A DNA stretch of 33,404 bases, taken from assembly GCA_937928405.1 (NCBI GenBank), contig CALFWZ010000204.1, positions 1-33,404 on the forward strand, given 5' to 3'. Below the pieces are notes generated by a model that did not search any database, was not told the DNA's origin, and saw only the letters and a list, made by a program, of their open reading frames with translations. Position 1 is the first letter of the stretch. Every line of letters starts with the position of its first letter. The DNA is from an uncultured Saprospiraceae bacterium. GTDB taxonomy: Bacteria > Bacteroidota > Bacteroidia > Chitinophagales > Saprospiraceae. Shown here piece by piece: positions 25,111-33,404 of this stretch. The translations under genes were made by a program, and so were the position numbers.

Positions 25111-26138
25111 ACATGAGTCATGCGAATCACTAGTAAAAATTAGAATCAATAATAAGAGTCATAAAAGCCACTGCAATTTTTGCAAAAATATGAACAAGTA
25201 ATCCTTTAGAAGATCTAACCTTAGACGCTCGTTGTACATCTGTTTTTTCAATAATCCAGTTGAAAAGAGATTCAATTGGCTGACGAATAGAAGAGACCAT
25301 TAGCGAGTATAAATCATCAGCTGCCTGATCACGTTGACGATGAAAGCGTTGCAAATCAGATTGGTAAACGACAGGAGTGAGTAATTCTCCTCCATTTCGT
25401 TTTATTGCTTGGTCGAGTTCTTTAGCTCTAAATGCTTTGTCTCGAATAACAATTCTCAGTTTAAACTCACTTAGTATTTCCTGCTGGGCACTCAAATCAT
25501 GTACAGAGGCTGGTGTGATTTGCAAATATTCAACATGTGGCAAAGTACCAGGATTAGAAAACCCAATTGCATGTAACTTGACGCCGTAAAAATGTCTTTT
25601 CTTTACTGAATTATAACCTTTATTACATAAATCTAAAGCTACTTTAGCCTTGCGTCGATTACTACAAGTCATAATGGGCATCGAATCGGTTAGGCTTATA
25701 TGCCCTAAAGCCGGAGTGTCAAAAGATAATATTTCCAAAAGTCGATGGATCAATACAGGAAATGTTCCTGCAAGCCGACTTAAGCGTTTGTTATACCGCT
25801 GATAGTTTGGCATATCTGGAAACCACTAGCCAATGATTGAATATATAGCGATGAACTTGCTTTACTTGAAATCTTTGTTCAAAACCTACTGAAAATAAAT
25901 AGGTGGTTAGTAACTCACAATCCGTAAACTTTGGTTGAAAACCATTATTTGAAAACCGTTCGCTGTGTCATTTAAGTTCTTCTTCGTATAATTGACACAC
26001 GAAGAAGTATAATTTGATAAGTTTGAGTTGTTGCATTCACAAACTTAACTTATTGTACTTCTTTTTTTTACTAGCGATTCCAAGAAATTTATTATCGGTA
26101 ATCATAAAAATTCAATTAGTGATTCGTATGACTCATGT
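25111..26138 (-). mobile_element. Degenerate IS982-family insertion sequence
   Basis: A 1028-bp element bounded by 24-bp inverted repeats (25111-25134 and 26115-26138) that differ at two positions and begin with AC, as is usual for IS982. It contains one interrupted transposase gene. No clear direct target repeat was found at the junctions. The size fits the family (about 1 kb). Confidence 0.85.
25130..26036 (-). pseudogene. IS982-family transposase, broken by a stop and a frameshift
   Basis: Reading from ATG at 26036, the frame begins MQQLKLIKLYFFVCQLYEEE and then meets an in-frame TGA at 25968-25970. It continues as HSERFSNNGFQPKFTDCELL... to HWL. A +1 shift at about 25826 then leads into WFPDMPNYQRYNKRL and the remaining 227 codons, which end at 25130 inside the left inverted repeat. 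The catalytic triad is visible as D in LTDSMPI, D in IRDKAF and E in IESLFNWI. Restored, the product would have about 300 residues, the usual length. The 227-codon open frame from 25813 is thus not a complete gene. Confidence 0.82.
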
Positions 26139-26584
26139 TTTTGTGTAGTATATAGGAGGTGAAATTCCTCTATATGCTTTATTGTGTGGAGCATTAAACT
26201 AAGCAGAAAATTGAATGGACTAATTTCCATTATTACGTTGACTAAAATTCGTTTCATCCGTAATTTGGTTGATCGAAACTCTATTTAACTTATTGCGTAA
26301 TTTGATGTAATTATTTTAATTAACCATTATCTATATGAGAATTGTTAAAAATATGACCAATATTTATATTTATTTCAATGTCGTTTTGTAACTTATTGAA
26401 TATCAATTATTTAATTTACTTCGTTCTGTGGTTTTAAGCTTCGCCTGTATGTGTTTCTCTTTTATATTTATAAGGTATTGAGTTTTAGTTAATAGAAATT
26501 CAGACAAGCTTTTAATATTGGAAATTCGTACTTTAACAAAAATTTATACATATCCAGAGATAAAACTTATACATAGAATTCCAG
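26139..26584. other. AT-rich intergenic region, no gene seen
   Basis: Between the IS982 remnant and the hybrid sensor gene. A 10-mer TAACTTATTG occurs at 26286-26295 and 26389-26398, and again inside the IS at 26046-26055. A near-palindromic TATAGGAGG/CCTCTATA lies at 26151-26175. No promoter could be assigned with confidence. Confidence 0.4.
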
Positions 26585-29494
26585 ATGACTAAACGATTAC
26601 TTTTTATTACGCTGTTTTTTTTCTCCCTTACTATTAGTGCACAACAGGAGGTTGTTGATAGTTTACAACTAGCAATTAAAGATACCAATGTAGATTCTGC
26701 CAAGGTTAAGCTGCTATTAAATTTATCTATTGCTTCCCGTAAGCTAAATATCGACCAATCTATTATTCATGGACAGCGGGCTTTAGATTTAGCTAGGTCT
26801 GCAAATTATACAATTGGAATTATAAATGGATTATCTATAAGTGCCTACAATTTACACTTACAAGGTGAAAATGATTTAGCGATCGAATACTTGCAGGAAG
26901 CAATAGTTCTGACCGAGAGGACTAATTATAAAAAAGAGCTCCCTAAAATATTTAACTCTTTGGGAGGCATTCATACAGACTTGGGAAATTTTGATAAAGC
27001 ATTAGAATATTTTAACCGTATTTTAGAATTGCTCGACAAAGAGAAACAAAAAGGTGCTATTGCTGCCATTTTAACCAATATTGCCTCAATTCATACCGAT
27101 CAAAAAGATTATGAAAGAGCTATTCAATATTATGAGCTCGCTTTAACAACTGCTCAGGATTCAGAAAATAGGAGAATAACCGCTCAGATCCTAAACGCAA
27201 TAGGTAGCTTATATCTGGAACAAGAGGAATTTGATAAAGCGTTACCTTATTTAAATAAATATCTTGATCTTGGCAAAGTAGAAAATGATGATATTTTTAT
27301 TTCTACGGCTCTGCTCAATATCGGTCATGTACATCTTCTAAAGAAAGAGAGTCAAATAGCTGAAAATTATCTTTTAAAAGCACTGAAAATAAAGGAAGAA
27401 ATTGGAGATGAAAGGGGGGAGGCTTATGTCTTAATTTCACTTGGTGAACTGTATCAAGCAAAGGGGAAATATATTGACTCGAATCGATATTACTTAGAAA
27501 GTCTTAAGTATTTTCATGATTCAAAAATAAAGGTAAAGGAGCAAGCTATATACAAACAACTTAGTCAGAATTATGCAAAGATGGGTGATTTTCAGAATGC
27601 TTTTCGTGCTCAGGAAGCTTCTACTACGCTCAGTGACAGCCTCTTTACTATTGAAAAAAATAAACAAGTACTAGAACTAGCTACTAAGTATGAAATAAAG
27701 CAAAAAGAAACAGAAAATAAATTATTAAAAGAAGAGCAGGCTAAAAGTAAAGCCATTATCGAAAGGAGAACTACTTTGGGAATCGCAATTGGATTATTTT
27801 TTACATTAGGTTCTATTTTTGCTTTTATTTTATACCAACAAAAGAAAAAAAATAATCAACAGTTAAATAGACAAGTTCAATTACTCAATAAAAATTTGGA
27901 AAGTAAAAAAATTATTGAATCTCAGTCCGAAAAATTACGATTAGCTGAACAACAAAGAAATAAAATATTTACAAATATTACGCATGAGTTTCAAACGCCA
28001 TTAACTATTATTCAAGGGCTTAGTAAACAACTCTTCAAAACAGAACAGTTGTCCGATTCAGGCACAAAAGCCCTTAAGTTCATACTTAAGAGCAGTCAGT
28101 CTTTGTCAGAAGCAACCAATCAAATATTAAAAGGTAATAATCTTGCTCAAGAAGCAAATTCAGTTGATTTAGTATTGTTTTCTTTCCTTGATCTGATTAA
28201 ATATCTTTTGCCTGAATTTACTTTTTTGGCTAAGAAGAAAAAAATAAGAATTCAGCCCCCTGAATTTAATCATCATCAGGCGATTATTTATTCTGATGTC
28301 AGCAAGCTGGAAACAGTACTTAAAAACCTAATCTCCAATGCCATCAAATACACGGATGAAGGAGGGATCATTACCATTGATTACTCAATGATTGAAAATG
28401 GATACCATCAGTTAAGGATAATGGATAGTGGACGAGGGATTCATGAAGAGGAATTACCTTATCTCTTTGATAGATATTACCAATCTGCTCGTACTGATCC
28501 TGAAGGAGGATTTGGTTTAGGATTAGCGATTTGCAAAGAAAATATGACCATCTTGGGAGGAAGTATCGACGTTGATAGTAAAGTGGGAAAAGGAAGTTCT
28601 TTTACTATTTGCCTGCCAAAAACTCCATGTGAGAAAATTCCAGGCAACATAGAGTTATACGAATTCCCTAAGAATGAAATTCCTTCACTTTCTGAAAACA
28701 GTCAAGAGTTAGTAAGCTCAAATACTGAAACAGATTTATTAATTGTGGAAGACAACAAGGATTTTTGTAAATATCTTGAAATTTTATTAAAAGAAGATTA
28801 CCATTTGCACTTTACCCATAATGGACAACAGGCGCTTTCGTTCTTAGTAGAAAATAATCCAACCCTTATCATAACAGATTGGATGATGCCAGGAACCGAC
28901 GGTATTTCTTTTGTTGAACAATTGAAAGCGTCAAAAAAACATAGGAATATTCCCGTGTTAATGTTGACTGCAAGAAGCTTAACATCTGACAAAATTAAAG
29001 CACTAAGAATCGGCGTTGATGATTATTTAATCAAACCTTTTGAAGAAGAAGTATTAAAAGTACGAATTAGACACTTAATAGATTTTAAAGACCGAGTGGA
29101 GGAATATGAAAAAAAGTCACATTTCAGTTCTGTTCTTATTGATGGTCAGGAACTATCCATCGAAGATCAGAATTGGCTGATTAATCTTGAAGAAATCGTT
29201 ATGCCCTCAATAGGTGATTTTGACTTGAATTTAGATAAAATAGTACAATTGTTAGGCACAAATGTCAAAGTTCTAAATCGTCGAATTAAAAATATTACCG
29301 GTCTCACTTCAAAAAAGTATATTCAAGAATTACGCTATTGGGAGGCAAGAAGAATGTTAGAAACAAGAGCGTATGATTCAGTTAAGGCTGTTTGCATCTC
29401 CGTTGGTTTTAAAGATCAAAAGAATTTTTCACGGAAGTTTAAAGGAAGATTTGGTGTTTATCCTAGTTCTTTTCTACAAATTTCAAAGTCTTAA
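26585..29494 (+). CDS. Hybrid two-component regulator (TPR sensor, histidine kinase, receiver, AraC HTH)
   Basis: A 969-residue one-protein signalling system. In order: signal peptide (about 1-19), TPR repeats (about 40-345) outside the inner membrane, coiled coil, one membrane helix (about 397-417), cytoplasmic coiled coil, then histidine kinase with phosphoacceptor H467 in NITHEFQTPL. The ATPase domain shows N in NLISNAIKYT, G1 DSGRGI and G2 GGFGLGLAI. The receiver has acidic pair E722/D723, phospho-Asp D765 in ITDWMMPG and Lys817 in YLIKPF. The C-terminal AraC-type HTH is at about 880-969. It resembles the hybrid systems that control polysaccharide-use genes in Bacteroidota, but has TPR repeats in place of beta-propeller sensors. 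It lies upstream of a predicted radical-copper oxidase. Confidence 0.93.
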   Translation: MTKRLLFITLFFFSLTISAQQEVVDSLQLAIKDTNVDSAKVKLLLNLSIASRKLNIDQSIIHGQRALDLARSANYTIGIINGLSISAYNLHLQGENDLAIEYLQEAIVLTERTNYKKELPKIFNSLGGIHTDLGNFDKALEYFNRILELLDKEKQKGAIAAILTNIASIHTDQKDYERAIQYYELALTTAQDSENRRITAQILNAIGSLYLEQEEFDKALPYLNKYLDLGKVENDDIFISTALLNIGHVHLLKKESQIAENYLLKALKIKEEIGDERGEAYVLISLGELYQAKGKYIDSNRYYLESLKYFHDSKIKVKEQAIYKQLSQNYAKMGDFQNAFRAQEASTTLSDSLFTIEKNKQVLELATKYEIKQKETENKLLKEEQAKSKAIIERRTTLGIAIGLFFTLGSIFAFILYQQKKKNNQQLNRQVQLLNKNLESKKIIESQSEKLRLAEQQRNKIFTNITHEFQTPLTIIQGLSKQLFKTEQLSDSGTKALKFILKSSQSLSEATNQILKGNNLAQEANSVDLVLFSFLDLIKYLLPEFTFLAKKKKIRIQPPEFNHHQAIIYSDVSKLETVLKNLISNAIKYTDEGGIITIDYSMIENGYHQLRIMDSGRGIHEEELPYLFDRYYQSARTDPEGGFGLGLAICKENMTILGGSIDVDSKVGKGSSFTICLPKTPCEKIPGNIELYEFPKNEIPSLSENSQELVSSNTETDLLIVEDNKDFCKYLEILLKEDYHLHFTHNGQQALSFLVENNPTLIITDWMMPGTDGISFVEQLKASKKHRNIPVLMLTARSLTSDKIKALRIGVDDYLIKPFEEEVLKVRIRHLIDFKDRVEEYEKKSHFSSVLIDGQELSIEDQNWLINLEEIVMPSIGDFDLNLDKIVQLLGTNVKVLNRRIKNITGLTSKKYIQELRYWEARRMLETRAYDSVKAVCISVGFKDQKNFSRKFKGRFGVYPSSFLQISKS

Positions 29495-30059
29495 AACTTG
29501 CTTTCCTCTCAAGCTAATGATTCGGTTTGACTGGCGTCTATTGGAAGACAGCCCGGCGGGATCTTGACAGCCAAGTACTTATTTTCGCCTTTTGCTAACA
29601 TTCCTGATTCCTTCCTCGATCCAAATTTATACAGATTTGCAACCAACGGAGATCAGATAAACTATTATTTATGTAAATAATAAATAATGTATTTTCTACC
29701 TTTTTAAGGGTATGAAAGACTGATTTTCAATAGGGTGGGCTCTTTTATTCTACCTAGTAGGCCTTTTTATCTCCCCTAAAAAGCTAAAATTTTCACTAAA
29801 CTTACCTTAGATTTGTATCATCGATAATCTAACTACTTCGTCCTTTTGAGGCTACTGCATTTCTTCTTTTTTTTGTTAAAAAAATATCAACTTGTGTACA
29901 TCCACATGAAAATTTTATATTCCAAAAATCGACATAACAATCATTTTATTTTCCCCTATTAATTATTGATGATTGTAAAAGAGTCAAAAATCCTAAATCC
30001 TAAATCCTTATTTTTTAATTTTTAACTCCATAGTTACTTCTATGGTGTAGTTGATTTTT
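29495..30059. other. Intergenic region between the hybrid regulator and the YtkA-like gene
   Basis: No gene seen. Holds a 20-bp near-perfect palindrome TATTATTTA/TAAATAATA (29663-29682), an exact but distant -7 box TAGATTTG (29808-29815), a tandem TCCTAAA repeat at 29991-30009, and a perfect CCATAG/CTATGG stem at 30028-30045 that ends 15 bases before the ATG at 30060. The palindrome could be an operator for the AraC-type regulator upstream; this is speculative. Confidence 0.45.
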
Positions 30060-30530
30060 ATGAGAAAATATTGCAAACATATTTTTCTAATAGTACCCTT
30101 ATTCTATTTGGTTTGTAATATAGGATTTGCCCAAGATTTGAATTCATCTAATAAGAATGTAGTTCAAAAAGCACATGATAAGTCTTTTTTTAAAGAAGAT
30201 TTTACATTATCCGATAATGGGCGATTCTATGTAAAGTTATTTTCAGTAGATACTCCAAAGACTAATAAACTACATCATTGGTTTCTTCAAATTTTTAATA
30301 AAAATGAAGAGGCTGTCAATTTTGGTAAAGTAGAATTAACAGGATTCCATGCGGTTGAAAAATCAAAAAAATTTAATTACATCAATCAAGTAAATAATTT
30401 ATGTAGCCAAGGAAAATATGTTATTGGTTTTATAAAACTTCAAAAATCAGGTACCTGGGTATTAGATTTGAAAATTGAAGAATTTGGGAAAAAAGATACT
30501 GTCACCCTAAAAATGGAGGTAGTTGAGTAA
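30060..30530 (+). CDS. Exported YtkA/FixH-like domain protein
   Basis: A 156-residue protein. A signal peptide ends near GFAQD. The mature part resembles the YtkA-like/FixH-like beta-sandwich: FTLSDNGRFYVKLFSV, NKLHHWFLQIFNKNEEAV, then GKYVIGFIKLQKSGTWVLDLKI and a final strand with KKDTVTLKMEV. Members of this group are small exported domains, some linked to copper or cytochrome oxidase handling. The usual His/Met metal-binding pattern is not clearly kept here. A TTG at 30051 would add three residues; the ATG at 30060 is preferred. It precedes the galactose-oxidase-like gene by 143 bases on the same strand, so a role beside a copper enzyme is possible, but this is inference. Confidence 0.65.
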   Translation: MRKYCKHIFLIVPLFYLVCNIGFAQDLNSSNKNVVQKAHDKSFFKEDFTLSDNGRFYVKLFSVDTPKTNKLHHWFLQIFNKNEEAVNFGKVELTGFHAVEKSKKFNYINQVNNLCSQGKYVIGFIKLQKSGTWVLDLKIEEFGKKDTVTLKMEVVE

Positions 30531-30623
30531 TTGCTAGAAAATAAGATTTGAGAGCTTGAATATAGTATTTTTTAAGGTAAAACCCGAAACCATTGAAGAA
30601 TAGCAAAATAATTATCATTATCG

Positions 30624-30660
30624 GAGTCTCTAAACTTGTTTCCACAAGTCTGAGATTCTC
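30624..30660 (+). repeat. Hairpin upstream of the galactose-oxidase-like start
   Basis: A perfect ACTTGT/ACAAGT stem (30634-30649) with a TTCC loop is continued by a mismatched outer stem (GAGTCTC with GAGATTCTC). It ends 13 bases before the ATG at 30674 and could control expression of the following gene, or separate it from the YtkA-like gene. Confidence 0.45.
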
Positions 30661-30673
30661 TAAAAAACAAACT

Positions 30674-33404
30674 ATGAGATTTAATTACACATTGAGTATC
30701 ATTTTAATGGTACTATTTTCCTCTCACTTACTTGCACAAAATTCAACCAAGGGAAATTGGGAGGGACCTTATTCAACTGACATTGTACCTACTGCTATTG
30801 CGAATCTACCGAATGGTAATATTTTAATGTGGTCATCAGAATCCAAATTAACATTTACAGGCTTAGAGGGGCGAACTTATACATCGATATTTAATCCCTC
30901 GACAAAAACTTATACCACAACCTTAGTTACTAATACCGGACATGACATGTTTTGTCCAGGAACTACAAATTTACCTGATGGAAGGATAATGGTAACTGGA
31001 GGTTCCAATAGTCAAAAAGCAAGTATATACAATCCATTCACCAATCAATGGACTTCGACCCAAGACATGAATGTTCCAAGAGGATATCACTCTCAGGTAA
31101 CTATGAATAGTGGGGCAACCTTTACTCTTGGTGGGTCATGGAGTGGAGGTCTAGGTGGTAAAAATGCAGAAATTTGGACTCCAGAAACAGGATGGTATGC
31201 TCTAACCGGAGTTACATCAGACGCTACTGTTAGAGATGGTGCTCCTGACCCCCAGGGAGTATATAGAGATGATAATCACGCCTGGTTTTTTGCTGCTCCA
31301 AATGGGAAAATTTTTCATGCTGGTCCTGCTAACAAAATGCATTGGATAGATACTAAAGGTATTGGCGAAGTGAAAAGTGCTGGTACAAGAGGAAATGATA
31401 ATTATGCTATGAATGGTAGAGCTGTGATGTATAATAAAGGAAAAATTTTAACAGCAGGAGGAGCACAAAGTTATGATACGGGGCTTCCTGCTTCAAAAAG
31501 AAGTTACGTGATTGATATTAGCGACCCAAATTCTGATAATGTGACGGTCACTCGAACTGGAGATATGAATTTTGCTCGTTGTATGCATCATATGGTTCCA
31601 CTACCCAATGGGGAGGTACTCGTCTTTGGTGGGCTTACAACAAGTAAGACATTTTCCGATGATGGAGCTATTCTTCCTGCCGAAATTTGGAATCCAAATA
31701 CTAATCAATGGAGAGTCGTTGATGCAATGCAGGTGCCACGTACCTACCATAGTTCGGGTATTTTAATGCCAAATGGGGCGGTTTTCTCAGGGGGAGGGGG
31801 ACTATGTGGAGGATGTGATGTTAATCACCCAGATGTAGAGTTATATAATCCACCATATCTTTTTAATTCCAATAATACTCTTGCATCTAGGCCGACAATC
31901 AACAGTTCGCCTTCTACAGCTTCTTATAACGCTAATATTTCAGTTTCTACTAACAGCTCGATTAGTGCTTTTTCTCTTATACGATTTGGTTCTGACACAC
32001 ATAGTGTGAACAATGAACAAAGAAGAGTACCTCTTTCATTTACAAGCCTAGGCGGGAATAATTACCGCGTAAAGATGCCGGATAGAAAATATGCGCCTCC
32101 TGGATATTATATGATGTTTGCAATGAATGGAGCAGGTGTTCCAAGTGTAGCAAAAGTTATAAGAATTGGTTCTGCTCAAACACCTGACCAAGCAATTAGA
32201 GACCTTTTGGCCATTGAAGGATATGGTATATTAGGCTCATCTATTGTCAATGGGAGAGGTGGTTCTGGTTGGAGTGGCAATTGGCAAAGAATCAATAGTA
32301 ATGGTCCTTTTGGTGTAGTTGATGAGAACTTAAGTTATGTTGGTTATCCTTCTGGAGGTTATGCTATAAAAATTGACCCAATTAGTAATATCTCTATGGT
32401 TGGACAACGGTTCATTCAAAATCCTGTTAATTCAGGTACTGTATGGATGTCCTATTTAGTTTCGGCAGATAAGATAGGGGTGGGGCATGTTTTTGTAAGT
32501 CCTAATGGAAATTTTGATGCTGCAGTTGGAAAAAGATGGGGAAATCAATTTGCTATAAATAATAATTCAAGTTCAAAAAGACTAACACAAACCAATCGTA
32601 CTTATTTAGTAGTAGCAAAATACCAATTAAATCCTAATGGAACAGATGCTGTATACATGTGGGTTGACCCAGATTTAAGCTCTGAACCTAGTAATTCTAG
32701 TGCAGATATTTCAGCTGTTGCAAATATTAGTTCAATTGATAGAATATACCTCAATGTTTCAGGATGGGGACAAGGAACTTATCTACTAGATGAAATTAGA
32801 TTAGGGCGAACATGGAATTCTATTATTCAAAAAGGTGGAAGTTCAGCCAATACCTCATGTAGCTTCAGTATGAGCGAAAATTTTAACTTTCCTTCAGGAA
32901 GTGCAATAAATCCATCTGGTGGAGGAACTGGGTGGTCAACGAACTGGATAAATGGACAAGGATATGAGCAAACTAGATTTGAAAATGGCTCACTTAACTT
33001 TCCTGGGGTATCAAGTTCTGGTAATAAACTTCGATTTGATATGAATAATTCGAGTATTGCTGAGATGTCGAGATTCAATTCGAAAGAGTTGACAGAAAAT
33101 GGCACAATGTGGGTAAGTATGCTACTAAAGTCAAATGATGTAGAGTATGGAGGTATCTGGTTAAGACCAAACAATAGACAAGATATAGCAATAGGTAAAA
33201 GATGGGTGAACACCTTCGGAATAGATAATAATTCTGGTAATATGCCTTCTTTGGTGAATGGACAAACATACAGATTAATCGCTAGATATCAATTTAATAG
33301 TAATAATACAGAAATAAAACTCTGGGTTTTACCCCCTTCAAGTTCTTTCAATATTAATAGCCCTAATGCGACTAAAACAGTCGGTGCTATTAATACCTTG
33401 TCGT
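30674..33404 (+). CDS. Galactose-oxidase-like radical copper oxidase (partial, runs off the window)
   Basis: 910 codons are visible and the frame is still open at the window end. A signal peptide (about 1-21, ending LLAQ) is followed by a kelch propeller and C-terminal cap (to about 498) closely like fungal galactose oxidase (CAZy AA5). The copper/radical residues are present: C94 in HDMFCPG, Y138 in PRGYHS, W156 in GGSWSGG, Y358-H359 in RTYHS, and H443 in DTHSVN. Their spacing is near that of the fungal enzyme (C to Y 44; Y to W 18). R198 in GVYRDDNHAW matches its substrate Arg, while the substrate Gln position reads Leu (GGLTTS), hinting at a different substrate. The disulfide pair GGGGLCGGC is kept. 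It has no N-terminal carbohydrate-binding domain; two repeated beta-rich modules follow (about 520-715 and 733 onward), each with a GKRW block. A T9SS tail may lie beyond the window. Confidence 0.88.
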   Translation, partial: MRFNYTLSIILMVLFSSHLLAQNSTKGNWEGPYSTDIVPTAIANLPNGNILMWSSESKLTFTGLEGRTYTSIFNPSTKTYTTTLVTNTGHDMFCPGTTNLPDGRIMVTGGSNSQKASIYNPFTNQWTSTQDMNVPRGYHSQVTMNSGATFTLGGSWSGGLGGKNAEIWTPETGWYALTGVTSDATVRDGAPDPQGVYRDDNHAWFFAAPNGKIFHAGPANKMHWIDTKGIGEVKSAGTRGNDNYAMNGRAVMYNKGKILTAGGAQSYDTGLPASKRSYVIDISDPNSDNVTVTRTGDMNFARCMHHMVPLPNGEVLVFGGLTTSKTFSDDGAILPAEIWNPNTNQWRVVDAMQVPRTYHSSGILMPNGAVFSGGGGLCGGCDVNHPDVELYNPPYLFNSNNTLASRPTINSSPSTASYNANISVSTNSSISAFSLIRFGSDTHSVNNEQRRVPLSFTSLGGNNYRVKMPDRKYAPPGYYMMFAMNGAGVPSVAKVIRIGSAQTPDQAIRDLLAIEGYGILGSSIVNGRGGSGWSGNWQRINSNGPFGVVDENLSYVGYPSGGYAIKIDPISNISMVGQRFIQNPVNSGTVWMSYLVSADKIGVGHVFVSPNGNFDAAVGKRWGNQFAINNNSSSKRLTQTNRTYLVVAKYQLNPNGTDAVYMWVDPDLSSEPSNSSADISAVANISSIDRIYLNVSGWGQGTYLLDEIRLGRTWNSIIQKGGSSANTSCSFSMSENFNFPSGSAINPSGGGTGWSTNWINGQGYEQTRFENGSLNFPGVSSSGNKLRFDMNNSSIAEMSRFNSKELTENGTMWVSMLLKSNDVEYGGIWLRPNNRQDIAIGKRWVNTFGIDNNSGNMPSLVNGQTYRLIARYQFNSNNTEIKLWVLPPSSSFNINSPNATKTVGAINTLS

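Noticed and set aside
25130..25813. A complete 227-residue transposase gene
   Set aside because: Upstream sequence in other frames encodes the missing N-terminal part of IS982 transposases, separated by a TGA and a frameshift, so this is the 3' part of a pseudogene.
25826..25970. Programmed frameshift or stop readthrough in the transposase
   Set aside because: IS982 transposases are made from a single open frame; both a stop and a shift are present and no slippery heptamer was seen at the shift, so decay is simpler.
25100..26150. Target-site duplication flanking the IS982 element
   Set aside because: The bases outside the inverted repeats (AAAAAT on the left, TTTTGT on the right) do not form a direct repeat.
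32827..33213. 128-codon open frame on the minus strand opposite the oxidase gene
   Set aside because: It lies wholly antisense to the conserved galactose-oxidase-like frame, has no recognisable motifs and no promoter box, so it is a chance frame.

Overview
The window is from a member of the Bacteroidota, most plausibly Saprospiraceae or a close relative. Evidence for this: a type IX secretion (T9SS) C-terminal sorting domain on a secreted protein, a PorP/SprF-family outer-membrane protein, a one-protein hybrid two-component regulator ending in an AraC-type HTH, lipoproteins of Bacteroidota style, AT-rich spacers without Shine-Dalgarno sequences, and several exact copies of the Bacteroidota -7 promoter element TAnnTTTG. 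No rRNA, tRNA or CRISPR array was seen. Family names come from reading motifs by eye; no database search was run.

Layout. 1-2.8 kb (minus strand): two paralogous secreted proteins, only one of which keeps the T9SS sorting tail, and a lipoprotein of unknown function. 3-6.8 kb (plus): an M16 zinc-peptidase pair, one catalytic and one lacking the zinc motif. 7.1-8.6 kb: a stand-alone asparaginase N-terminal domain, then a tight cluster of ferritin, a 39-residue Cys/Lys-rich microprotein and a two-helix membrane protein. 8.8-14.3 kb: two exported CotH-like proteins, an OmpA-family protein with thrombospondin type 3 repeats and a VTC-domain protein, all on plus. 14.3-20.2 kb (mostly minus): PorP/SprF, an NlpC/P60 peptidase (plus), a class II Fic protein, a cystathionine beta-synthase with CBS domains, and a LysM plus RlpA-like wall protein. 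20.4-24.3 kb (plus): kdsB overlapping a NUDIX hydrolase, dnaA, and a beta-carbonic anhydrase. 24.4-26.1 kb: an orphan protein and a decayed IS982-family element. 26.6-33.4 kb: a TPR-type hybrid two-component regulator, a YtkA/FixH-like exported protein, and a galactose-oxidase-like protein that runs off the window end.

The most interesting protein is the last one. Its kelch domain retains the whole set of copper and radical ligands of fungal galactose oxidase (Cys, Tyr, Trp, Tyr-His, His) with almost the same spacing, and carries C-terminal repeats in place of the fungal N-terminal carbohydrate-binding domain. The second is the Cys/Lys-rich microprotein locked between ferritin and a membrane protein. 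The third is structural: two intergenic imperfect palindromes of about 150-164 bp (6761-6911 and 15472-15635) share a core GCCTWAGC and look like members of one repeat family. Other intergenic structures include a perfect 22-bp-arm hairpin and a 26-bp-arm hairpin.

Several starts are set by promoter position: for the M16 peptidase and porP, the -7 box overlaps the longest possible start, so the downstream ATG is used here.
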